From Desulfovibrionaceae bacterium UBA3823 (GTDB lineage Bacteria; Desulfobacterota; Desulfovibrionia; Desulfovibrionales; Desulfovibrionaceae): a DNA stretch of 19,359 nucleotides. Shown piece after piece: positions 8,615 to 15,469 of the stretch (the stretch's first letter is position 1; every line of letters starts with the position of its first letter). Under the pieces are notes generated by a model, which saw only the letters and a program-made list of their open reading frames with translations, had not been told where the DNA came from and did not search any database. The position numbers and the translations under genes were made by a program. Location of the stretch: positions 1 to 19,359 of the forward strand of contig DFDR01000242.1 of assembly GCA_002369295.1 (NCBI GenBank). The letters run 5' to 3'.

Positions 8615-8642
8615 AGCGGCCCTTTTAAGACGGCAGTTGACA
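8615..8642 (-). repeat. IS21 right terminal inverted repeat
   Basis: Read on the minus strand this end begins TGTCAACTG and shares the TAAAAGGGCC core with the left end (21 of 28 identical). The element ends with CA at 8641-8642. The next bases (CGGGA) do not repeat the left flank. Confidence 0.85.
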
Positions 8643-8785
8643 CGGGAGTCCCGGACAGCGCCAGCGAAGCCGCCGGCAGGCCGGCAGAAGAGGCGCCGGC
8701 GGGAAGCCCCGGGCAGGCCGCGCCCAGGAAATAGCCCTGCGCCGCCAGCGCCCGGGACGCCTGGCCGGCCGCCGCCGCCAGCAGC

Positions 8786-8853
8786 ATGCTTCTGGCAGAA
8801 TGCTTCTGGCAGGATGCTTCTGCGGAATGCTTCTGCAGGATGCTTCTGGCAGG
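8786..8853 (-). repeat. Five tandem copies of a 13-14-bp repeat just after metH
   Basis: Five head-to-tail units of consensus ATGCTTCTGGCAGG occupy 8786-8799, 8800-8813, 8814-8826, 8827-8839 and 8840-8853. The third and fourth units are one base shorter. The array starts about 20 bp beyond the metH stop codon on the minus strand, between that gene and the IS21 right end. Because unit lengths are not multiples of three it is unlikely to be coding. The rest of 8643-8871 shows no gene I can support. Confidence 0.8.
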
Positions 8854-8871
8854 ATGCCTGCCCCTGCGGCG

Positions 8872-11292
8872 CTACGCCGTGAGCCGCTTGGCCGCATCCA
8901 CGGCCTCGACGGCGTCCACGCAGTAGGCGGCGGCGCCGATGGAATCGGCAAAGGCCTTGGTGACGGCGGCGCCGCCCACCATGACGGGAATGGCAAGGCC
9001 CCGCTTCCTGAGCAGGCTGATGGTCTCCTCCATGCGCACCATGGTGGTGGTCATGAGGGCCGAGAGGCCGATGACGGAGGCGTGCCTGGCCTCTGCCAGG
9101 TCCACGATGTCGCTTGCCTTGACGTCCTTGCCCGCGTCCACGACCTCGAAGCCGTGGTTGCCGAGCAGGAGGCAGACGATGTTCTTGCCGATGTCGTGGA
9201 TGTCGCCCTCGACGGTGGCCATGACGATCACGGGGCGCCTTTCGGTGGCGTCCTGCTTCATGAGGGGCTTCAGGTGCGCGAAGCCGGCCTGCATGGTTTC
9301 GGCGGAGCGGATGAGCTGGGGCAGGAAGTAGATCTTCTTCTCGTAGCGGGAGCCGACCTCGGTGATGGCCGGAATGAGGCTCGAGTTGACGATGTCGAAG
9401 GGCCTGGCGCCCTTGGCAAGCTCCTCGTCGAGCAGGGCCTCGACATGCTCCCTGTCGCCCTGCAGCACGGCCTCGTAGGGCGTCCTGGCGCCCGGGCGCT
9501 CCGCTTTGGCCCTGCCTGGCAGCTCCGCTCCGCCCTGGCTCTTCCAGGCCGAGAAGCCGGCAATGAACTCGCCGGCTGCCGGGTCGTGGTTCTGTAGCAC
9601 CTTGATGGCGCCCACGGCCTCGGCGATGCGGGGCGAGACGAGGTTGCCGATGCAGGAATTGAGGCCGGCGCCAGCCCCCATGCAGAGGAAGGTGGCGTTG
9701 ACGAGCTCCCTCGCCGGCAGGCCGAAGGAGAGGTTGGAGAGGCCTATGGTCGTGGCCAGGCCCGCCTCGCGGCACCATTCGGCCAGGGCCAGGCACTCCA
9801 CGGCGCCTTCGTGCCTGGAGGAGACGGCCAGCGCCAGAATGTCCACGAGCACGAGGCGGCGCGGGATGCCAAGCCCCTCTGCCTCGGCCAGCAGGCTTTC
9901 GAGAATGGCGATGCGCTCCTTCGCCTTCACGGGCAGCTTCGCGCCGCGCATGGGCAGCAGAATGAAGGGGCAGCCGAAATCCCGGCACAGCGCCCCCAGC
10001 CTGGCCATGCGGCCTTCGGCGCCGTTGATGGAGTTCACCAGGGCCGAGGCCGGCGACCAGAGCACGCCCTGCGCTATTGCCTCGTCGTCGGAGGAGTCGA
10101 GGCAGAGAGGCACGGGGAACTTGCTGGACAGGGTGGCCACAAGCCGCGGGAGCAGGGTCTGCTGGTCCACCTGGTGGGCGCCCACGTTGACGTCGAGCAC
10201 CCGGCAGCCGGCCTCGATCTGGCGCTCCGCGTACTCCAGGGCCAGCGAGAAGACGCCCTGCTGGAGCTCTGCCGTGAGCCTGGGCTTGCCGGTCGGATTG
10301 ATGCGCTCGCCGATGACCGTGAAGGGCTCGCCCGGGCCGATGCGCACAAAACGCTGGCGCGACGTGAGGACGATGCCGGCATGGCGCTCGGGCGCGGCAT
10401 GCTCTGTCCCCTGCCCCTGGGCTTCCACGGCCTTTTTCAGGGCGCGGATGTGCGCCGGCGTCGTGCCGCAGCAGCCGCCGACGATGCGGCAGCCCCTGGC
10501 GGCCAGGGGCGCAGTGAGCTCGGCAAAGCGTTCCGGCCCCAGCGGAAAGACGGTTTTGCCGTCCACGAGCTCGGGCAGGCCGGCGTTGGGCTCGGCCATG
10601 ACCAGGCAGTCCGAGGCGCAGCGGAGGATTTCCTCGACCACGGGCGCCATCTCGGCCGGGCCGAGGCTGCAGTTGGTGCCGGCCGCGGCGCAGCCCATGT
10701 TCTGCATGGTCTCGGCAAAGATGGCGGGCGTGGAGCCGGTGAGGCTCGCGCCCTGCTCGAAGGTCATGGAGCACATGACGGGAAGGCTGCAGACGCGCCG
10801 GGCGGCGGCCACGGCGGCCCGTGCTTCCGTCACGTCGAACTGGGTCTCGATGAAGATGAGGTCCACGAGGCCTTCGGCGGTGAGGGCGCGGATCTGGCGC
10901 TCGAAGCAGGCCACGAGCTCTGCGGGATCGACGTCGCCGAGGGGCTTGGCAAAATGGCCCGTGGGACCGACGTTGCCGGCAACCAGGACCAGGCGGCCGG
11001 CCTGGCTGGCCGCCTCGCGGGCGATGCGGGCCATGCGCCGGTTGAAGTCCTCCAGATCGAGGCCCGCCTCCAGCTTGAAGGGATTGGCGCCAAAGGTGTT
11101 GGTCGTGACGATGTCGGCGCCAGCCTCGATGTAGGCCCTGTGGAAGGAGAGCAGCAGATCGGGGCGCTCCAGGCTGTACTGCGAGGGGGAGACGCCGGCA
11201 GGCATGCCGGCTGCCTGGAAGAGGGTGCCCATGGCGCCGTCCAGCAGGAGGGTGCGCTTGAGGCTGAGCAGTTCCGTGAAGCGGGATGTCAT
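8872..11292 (-). CDS. metH: Cobalamin-dependent methionine synthase, short form without reactivation domain
   Basis: This enzyme transfers a methyl group from methyltetrahydrofolate through cobalamin to homocysteine, giving methionine. The 806-residue protein shows the MetH domain order. A homocysteine-binding barrel spans 1-290, with zinc ligands C208 (GTNCSLGP) and C274/C275 (GGCCGTTP). A pterin-binding barrel spans about 315-585 (GERINPTG at 328-335, DVNVG at 367-371, GLSNLSFGLP at 517-526). A cobalamin cap bundle spans about 600-685, and a B12-binding Rossmann domain about 687-806 contains D697-x-H699-x-x-G702. The C-terminal S-adenosylmethionine-dependent activation domain is absent, as in other short MetH proteins, so a separate reactivation factor would be needed. 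A GAAGG site lies nine bases upstream of ATG 11292. It follows the shorter paralog by 51 bp in the same direction, probably as an operon. Confidence 0.93.
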   Translation of the reverse strand: MTSRFTELLSLKRTLLLDGAMGTLFQAAGMPAGVSPSQYSLERPDLLLSFHRAYIEAGADIVTTNTFGANPFKLEAGLDLEDFNRRMARIAREAASQAGRLVLVAGNVGPTGHFAKPLGDVDPAELVACFERQIRALTAEGLVDLIFIETQFDVTEARAAVAAARRVCSLPVMCSMTFEQGASLTGSTPAIFAETMQNMGCAAAGTNCSLGPAEMAPVVEEILRCASDCLVMAEPNAGLPELVDGKTVFPLGPERFAELTAPLAARGCRIVGGCCGTTPAHIRALKKAVEAQGQGTEHAAPERHAGIVLTSRQRFVRIGPGEPFTVIGERINPTGKPRLTAELQQGVFSLALEYAERQIEAGCRVLDVNVGAHQVDQQTLLPRLVATLSSKFPVPLCLDSSDDEAIAQGVLWSPASALVNSINGAEGRMARLGALCRDFGCPFILLPMRGAKLPVKAKERIAILESLLAEAEGLGIPRRLVLVDILALAVSSRHEGAVECLALAEWCREAGLATTIGLSNLSFGLPARELVNATFLCMGAGAGLNSCIGNLVSPRIAEAVGAIKVLQNHDPAAGEFIAGFSAWKSQGGAELPGRAKAERPGARTPYEAVLQGDREHVEALLDEELAKGARPFDIVNSSLIPAITEVGSRYEKKIYFLPQLIRSAETMQAGFAHLKPLMKQDATERRPVIVMATVEGDIHDIGKNIVCLLLGNHGFEVVDAGKDVKASDIVDLAEARHASVIGLSALMTTTMVRMEETISLLRKRGLAIPVMVGGAAVTKAFADSIGAAAYCVDAVEAVDAAKRLTA

Positions 11293-11343
11293 GGCTTGGG
11301 ACCTTCTTGGAGGGAGAGGGAAAAGGGGCGCGCCGGCCTGGGC

Positions 11344-13104
11344 TTAGGCCTGCTTCCAGGCGGAGTAGCCGGCGATGAAGGACTCGGCGTGCGGGTCGTG
11401 GTCCATGAGCACGGCAAGGGCCGCGCTGGCCTCGCGCACGCGCAGGGACGAGGGATTGGCGATGCAGGAAGAGAGGCCGGCGCCAGCCCCCATGCAGAGG
11501 AAGGTGGCGTTCACGAGCTCCCGCGCCGGCAGGCCGAAGGAGAGGTTGGAGAGCCCCAGCGTCGTGGCAAAGCCATTGCCGCGGCACCAGCGCAGGAGCT
11601 CGAGGCACTGCACGGCGCCGTCGGCCCGGGAGGACACGGCAAGGGCCAGGATGTCCACCATGACGAGCCGGCGCGGGATGCCCAGGCGTTCGGCTTCCGC
11701 CAGCTGGGCCTCGAGAATGGCGATGCGCTCGGCTGCCGTCCTCGGAAGCTTGGCGCCCTTGATGGGAAGCAGGATGAAGGGGCAGCCGAAGTCCCGGCAC
11801 GGCAGGCCCAGGGACTGCATGCGCTCGGGCCCCCCGCTGATGGAGTTGACCAGGGCCGAGGCCGGCATCCAGGGCAGCGTCGCCTTGACCGCATCGTCGT
11901 CCGAGGAGTCGATGGAAAGCGGCGCCGGGTGCCTGGAGGCGAGGAGGCTGGCGAGCCGGGGCAGCAGCGTCTTCTGGTCCACCTGGTGGGCGCCCACGTT
12001 GACGTCGAGCACGGCCGCGCCTGCGGCCAGCTGCTGCTCGGCAAAGTCGAGGGCCGTCGCGAAGACGCCCTGCTGGAGCTCTGCCGTGAGCTTCGGCTTG
12101 CCCGTGGGGTTGATGCGCTCGCCGATGACGGCGAAGGGCTCGCCCCGGCCGATGTGCACGCAGGCCTGCCTGGAGGTGAGGACAATGCCCTCGCGCCGGC
12201 GGGGCCGCACGGCTTCGGTGTCCGGACAGCCCGCCTCCACGGCCGCTTTGAGGGCGCGGATGTGATCCGGCGTCGTGCCGCAGCAGCCGCCGGCAATGCG
12301 GCAGCCCATGGCGGCCATGGGTGCCGTGAGCTCGGCAAAGCGCGCCGGCCCCAGCGGGAAGACGGTCTCGCCGCTGGGCGCCAGCTCCGGCAGGCCCGCA
12401 TTGGGTTCGGCCATGACCAGGCAGTCGCGGGCGCTGGCAAGGAGCTCCGCAACGACGGGGCGCATCTGCTCGGGGCCGAGGCTGCAGTTGGTGCCGACCA
12501 CGGCCACGCCCATGTTCTGCATGGTCTCGGCAAAGATCTCGGGCGTGGAGCCGGTGAGGCTGACGCCCTTCTCGAAGGTCATGGAGGCCATGATCGGCAG
12601 ATCCGAGACCCGGCGCACGGCCGCGACGGCGGCCCTCGCCTCGGCGACGTCGAACTGCGTTTCAATGAAAAAGAGGTCGCACCCGCCCTCGGCCAGGGCC
12701 CGCGCCTGGACTTCGAAGCCATGGATGAGCTCCTCGGGGTCGAGGTCGCCCAGGGGCCTGGCAAAGTGGCCCGAGGGGCCGATGTTGCCGGCAACGCAGA
12801 CAAGCCTTCCCGCGGCGTCCGCGACCTCCCTGGCCAGCTGGGCCATGCGGCGGTTGAAGCCGGCGCAGTCTATGCCCGCCTCCAGCTTGAAGGGACTCGC
12901 CCCGAAGGTGCAGGTGGTCAGGATGTCTGAACCCGCTTCGACGTAGGCGCGGTGCACCGCGCAGAGCTTCTCCGGCCTCGCCAGGCAGTACTGGCTGGGG
13001 GAGACGCCGGCCGGCATGCCGCCGGCCTGGAGCATGGTGCCCATGGCGCCGTCGAGAAAGAGCGTGCGGGGCAGGGAGAGCAGGTCGTGGAAGCGCGAAG
13101 CCAT
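11344..13104 (-). CDS. MetH paralog with homocysteine and pterin domains only (no cobalamin module)
   Basis: The 586-residue protein aligns end to end with the first 585 residues of the adjacent 806-residue MetH. The homocysteine-binding barrel keeps zinc ligands C207, C274 and C275; the pterin barrel keeps GERINPTG, DVNVGAHQVDQ and GLSNLSFGLP. It stops right after the conserved SAWK motif, exactly where the linker to the cobalamin cap begins in the neighbour, so the cap and B12-binding domains are missing cleanly. ATG 13104 is chosen over upstream codons because GAGG sits about six bases before it and the protein then aligns with its paralog from residue 1. All catalytic residues I can recognise remain. 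It may use the neighbour's or another corrinoid protein in trans, or have gained a different methyl donor; the function is inferred. It is the first gene of the probable two-gene operon. Confidence 0.88.
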   Translation of the reverse strand: MASRFHDLLSLPRTLFLDGAMGTMLQAGGMPAGVSPSQYCLARPEKLCAVHRAYVEAGSDILTTCTFGASPFKLEAGIDCAGFNRRMAQLAREVADAAGRLVCVAGNIGPSGHFARPLGDLDPEELIHGFEVQARALAEGGCDLFFIETQFDVAEARAAVAAVRRVSDLPIMASMTFEKGVSLTGSTPEIFAETMQNMGVAVVGTNCSLGPEQMRPVVAELLASARDCLVMAEPNAGLPELAPSGETVFPLGPARFAELTAPMAAMGCRIAGGCCGTTPDHIRALKAAVEAGCPDTEAVRPRRREGIVLTSRQACVHIGRGEPFAVIGERINPTGKPKLTAELQQGVFATALDFAEQQLAAGAAVLDVNVGAHQVDQKTLLPRLASLLASRHPAPLSIDSSDDDAVKATLPWMPASALVNSISGGPERMQSLGLPCRDFGCPFILLPIKGAKLPRTAAERIAILEAQLAEAERLGIPRRLVMVDILALAVSSRADGAVQCLELLRWCRGNGFATTLGLSNLSFGLPARELVNATFLCMGAGAGLSSCIANPSSLRVREASAALAVLMDHDPHAESFIAGYSAWKQA

Positions 13105-13155
13105 GGGAACCTCGTGGCTGGGGGTGGCTGCGGAGGGACCAGAAGAAAATCTGGT

Positions 13156-13173
13156 TATAAAGATAACTTGATA
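13156..13173. promoter_or_regulatory. AT-rich palindrome upstream of the metH-like operon
   Basis: The 18-mer TATAAAGATAACTTGATA matches its own complement at 14 of 18 positions and lies 52 bp upstream of ATG 13104, in an AT-rich pocket that probably holds the promoter. The size and symmetry suit a dimeric winged-helix repressor. In Desulfovibrionales and other proteobacteria the ArsR-family regulator SahR controls methionine-cycle genes, so a SahR-type operator is one possibility; I cannot confirm the motif. A small CCAGA/TCTGG hairpin follows at 13139-13154. The leader is too short for a cobalamin or SAM riboswitch. Confidence 0.4.
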
Positions 13174-13420
13174 TAGCCGAGCCTGAAAAGAACCCCGCAA
13201 GGGGGGCGCAAGGAAGTTTGGCTGTTCGCTCCCCGTTTGTCAATGCCGTTCAGGCATGCTTCCTGCCGCGCAGAAAGGGCGTCTTTTCTGCAGGCTGCAG
13301 GCGCCGGCAGGGGCATTTCCCGACGGCCGGACCAGCAGGCGCGTTCCGCCCGCCCCGGCGGCCAGACCCTTGAAAGGCCCCTGAAGGCAGGCAAAGCGCG
13401 CGCATTTTTCTTGCCTGCCC

Positions 13421-13435
13421 TGGCAAAGTGTGCCA
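13421..13435. promoter_or_regulatory. TGGCA-N5-TGCCA dyad before the araC-type gene
   Basis: A perfect inverted repeat with 5-bp arms and a 5-bp centre lies 26 bp upstream of the regulator's start codon, partly overlapping a second symmetrical stretch (TTGCC...TGGCAA, 13411-13426). It may be an operator for the regulator itself. The rest of the divergent gap (13174-13410) is GC-rich and shows no other site that I can support. Confidence 0.35.
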
Positions 13436-13461
13436 AATTGGGGTTCCAAAGGAATCTTGCC

Positions 13462-14418
13462 ATGCTCGATATGACTTCCGGCAACGCCGCCCTCTTGCAC
13501 ATGCTCAGACAGCGCCTGCTCAAGCTCGCCCCGGGCCAGGGCAGCGCCAGAATCGCCGACGAGCGCCTCCTGCTCGCCCGCTGCGATCGCGAGTTCGTCT
13601 CCCCCCACAGCCTCGGCAGGCCTTCCCTGTGCCTGGTGCTGCAGGGTGAAATGACCATGGCGTCGGAAGACGAGGCCCTTGTCTGCCTCGAGGGGGAGTT
13701 CGCCGCCTTCTGCTCGGTGCGTCCCCGCGCCGTCCGCATGAAGCCGGCCGGCAAGGACATGCCCTTCCTCAGCATCACGGCAGAGTTCGACCGCATGGAG
13801 GCGGCCCGGATGGTGGACGCCATCCCTGAGCCCGTCAGCCCCGCCGGCGGCTCCTCTCTCGAGGCCATCGAGGGCTACGGCACCTTCTACAGGCTCGCGG
13901 ACGGAACCGTCTCGGCGCCCGCCTCGGCCAATCTGCTCTCCGCCTTCAGCAGGCTGCTGGAGGCAGCCGGCAATCCGGACTACCTGCATGTCCTCGTGCC
14001 CCAGTGCATCAAGGAGATCACCCAGATCGGCATGGCGGGCCCCCTGGGCCTTGCGGTCAGGGACAGCTGGGCCGTCAGCCTGCACAGCGCCGAGATCGCG
14101 GACGCCATTTCCTGGATGCGCAGCAACTGCACCGCCACCCTGGACGTGACGGAGCTCGCCCGCCGCATTGGCATGGGCGTCTCCACCTTCCACAGGCATT
14201 TCAAGGAAGAGACGACGCTGAGCCCCCTGCAGTTCCACAAGGTGCTCAGGCTCAACGCCGCCCGCAGGCGCATGCTGCAGGAAGGCGGGAGCTCGAACGA
14301 CGCGGCCGCGGCTGCGGGCTACAAGAGTTCAGCCCAGTTCTGCCGGGACTACTCTCGCATGTTCGGCATCCCGCCGCACAGGGACATGGTGCAGAACGGC
14401 CTCTGGCGCCAGGGGTAG
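13462..14418 (+). CDS. AraC-family transcriptional regulator (AraC_N type)
   Basis: A 318-residue DNA-binding regulator. The N-terminal part (about 1-200) resembles the cupin-like AraC_N domain (LLLARCDREFV, then PSLCLVLQGE). The C-terminal part (about 223-309) is a double helix-turn-helix AraC domain: LDVTELARRIGMGVSTFHRHFKE, then AAAAAGYKSSAQFCRDYSRMFGIPP. ATG 13462 is preferred because AAAGGA lies eight bases upstream and the protein then starts at the family's usual point; the frame stays open back to 13237 without a better site. It is divergent from the metH-like operon, but members of this subfamily often regulate oxidoreductases or efflux genes, so control of metH is only a suggestion. 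The effector is unknown. Confidence 0.9.
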   Translation: MLDMTSGNAALLHMLRQRLLKLAPGQGSARIADERLLLARCDREFVSPHSLGRPSLCLVLQGEMTMASEDEALVCLEGEFAAFCSVRPRAVRMKPAGKDMPFLSITAEFDRMEAARMVDAIPEPVSPAGGSSLEAIEGYGTFYRLADGTVSAPASANLLSAFSRLLEAAGNPDYLHVLVPQCIKEITQIGMAGPLGLAVRDSWAVSLHSAEIADAISWMRSNCTATLDVTELARRIGMGVSTFHRHFKEETTLSPLQFHKVLRLNAARRRMLQEGGSSNDAAAAAGYKSSAQFCRDYSRMFGIPPHRDMVQNGLWRQG

Positions 14419-14445
14419 CCAAGCGCGCCCTTTTCCGGCTTCACT

Positions 14446-14480
14446 CCAGCCCCCCTTCTGGCAATCAAGGGGCGGGCTGG
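14446..14480. terminator. Bidirectional hairpin between the convergent araC-type and merR-type genes
   Basis: CCAGCCC (14446-14452) pairs with GGGCTGG (14474-14480), and CCCTT (14453-14457) with AAGGG (14467-14471), giving a 12-bp stem with a two-base bulge and a nine-base loop. It lies 28 bp after the araC-type stop codon. There is no clear T-run, so termination is probable by position only. Nothing else is evident between 14481 and 14714. Confidence 0.45.
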
Positions 14481-14714
14481 GCCTTGTCCGGCGCGCCGGT
14501 GAAAGGCGCCCTTGCCTCGGCGCTTCTCTAGATTTGTGCCGCAAACGCCTGGCAGCCTGCCGCAGGACGCCTCGACGCCGGACTGCCGGATCCGAACTGG
14601 CGGCTGCAGGCGCCTGCCCGCCGTCCGGCGCACGCCGAAGGCTTCGGGACGGCACTGCCCCTTCCGCTGTCTTCCGCTGTCTGCAGGCTGGCCCTTCTCT
14701 GCGCATCCCTCTCC

Positions 14715-15287
14715 TCAGCGCACAGAGCGGGCAGGCTTGGCAGGGCCGGGGCCAGGGGCCGCCTCTCCCGCTTCTGCGCCTGCGCTCCCGCAGGGGCATC
14801 CATAGCTGCCGGCCAAATCCGCCAGCTCCGCCAGCTTAGGCATGTCCGCATCCTTGCCTTCCAGGCCGTCCAGGCGCCGGCAGAAGGGGCAGCCGTCGCT
14901 GGCGCCGAGGCTTTTCAGGATGCCGCAGCCGCCGGCCCCGCCGGCGCAGGTCCGGCCGAGGCGCTCGAGCCGGCCGCGCAGGGCCTTCAGTTCCGCAATC
15001 TGGCGGTCCACGGCCTCGATGCGGCGCTGGACGAGGGCGCCTATCCAGCCGCAGTCGGCAACGGGATTCTCCTGATAGGCGAGCAGGCTCCTGATCTCGC
15101 CGAGGCTCATGCCGTGCACGCGGCAGTGCCGGATGAAGCGCAGGCGCTCGGCCTGGGTCTCGTCGTAGAGGCGGTAGCCGCCGGCGCTGCGCTCTGGCGC
15201 AGGCAGAAGCCCTTCCTTTTCGTAGTAGCGTATGGTCACCACCTGGCAGCCGGCCATTCTGGCAAGCTCGCCTATCTTCACCTTCAT
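14715..15287 (-). CDS. cadR: MerR-family Cd(II)/Pb(II)-responsive regulator, CadR/PbrR-like
   Basis: The regulator binds metal and untwists an overlong promoter to activate the efflux gene. The 190-residue protein has a MerR helix-turn-helix at 1-70 (KIGELARMAGCQVVTIRYYEKEGLLP, then GGYRLY), a long dimerisation helix at about 80-112, and the three metal-binding cysteines of the CadR/PbrR subgroup, C79, C114 and C121 (context DCGWI and GGCGILKSL). Unlike the usual short His-rich tail, residues 128-190 carry two extra cysteine pairs, CPFC (133-136) and CPC (164-166), then a Pro/Ala-rich end. GGGAGG precedes ATG 15287. It is divergent from the cadA gene, and the shared region holds the MerR operator, so it probably also controls itself. 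Confidence 0.92.
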   Translation of the reverse strand: MKVKIGELARMAGCQVVTIRYYEKEGLLPAPERSAGGYRLYDETQAERLRFIRHCRVHGMSLGEIRSLLAYQENPVADCGWIGALVQRRIEAVDRQIAELKALRGRLERLGRTCAGGAGGCGILKSLGASDGCPFCRRLDGLEGKDADMPKLAELADLAGSYGCPCGSAGAEAGEAAPGPGPAKPARSVR

Positions 15288-15330
15288 GCAGCGTCCTCCC
15301 GCGAGGTCTCAAAAAAATGGGAAAGAGGGC

Positions 15331-15361
15331 TTGACCCTATAGCGGCTATAGGCCCTACCCT
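15331..15361 (+). promoter_or_regulatory. MerR-type promoter with overlong spacer driving cadA
   Basis: A -35 TTGACC (15331-15336) and a -10-like TACCCT (15356-15361) are separated by 19 bp, the abnormal spacing that MerR activators correct. The spacer contains the perfect dyad CCTATAG-CGG-CTATAGG (15336-15352). Orientation is towards cadA, about 105 bp upstream of its start. Confidence 0.85.
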
Positions 15362-15469
15362 CTTTCTGCGGCCCTGAAAAGGGGGACAGCGCCTTGCTTC
15401 CCGCCGACGGATTCCCGGCCGCGCCATGTCTGACGAAGGAAGCCAGGAACGCTTCCGCAGGAGGTGACC

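Larger units (their letters stand above)
5926..8642 (+). mobile_element. IS21-family insertion sequence (2717 bp)
   Basis: The element is bounded by imperfect terminal inverted repeats that both start with TGT (21 of 28 positions match between 5926-5953 and the complement of 8642-8615, including a shared TAAAAGGGCC core). It contains the two-gene istA/istB arrangement that defines IS21. The flanks are CCGAA on the left and CGGGA on the right, so no target-site duplication is visible. The left end disrupts an RTX gene; the right side carries unrelated DNA. This implies a rearrangement or adjacent deletion after insertion. Both genes look intact, so the element may still be active. Confidence 0.9.

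Noticed and set aside
8458..8787. A 109-codon minus-strand frame starting MLLAAAAGQASRALAAQGYFLG, slightly signal-peptide-like
   Set aside because: There is no good ribosome-binding site, it starts in the tandem repeat array and runs across the IS21 right end into its hairpin, and it has no family resemblance.
8786..8853. Possible CRISPR-like array
   Set aside because: The units abut directly with no spacers and are only 13-14 bp long; no cas genes are present.
8564..11800. A 1078-codon minus-strand frame overlapping the metH pair and the IS right end
   Set aside because: It runs in the wrong frame relative to both MetH proteins and is Arg/Pro/His-rich; no ribosome-binding site or domain supports it.
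9811..12930. A 1039-codon plus-strand open frame opposite the metH pair
   Set aside because: It mirrors two homologous MetH genes, so it looks repetitive, but its composition (Gly/Arg/His/Ala-rich) is that of a shadow frame and it lacks any domain.
13105..13200. Cobalamin or SAM riboswitch before the metH-like operon
   Set aside because: The AT-rich promoter-like pocket is only about 50 bp from the start codon and no riboswitch core could be seen.
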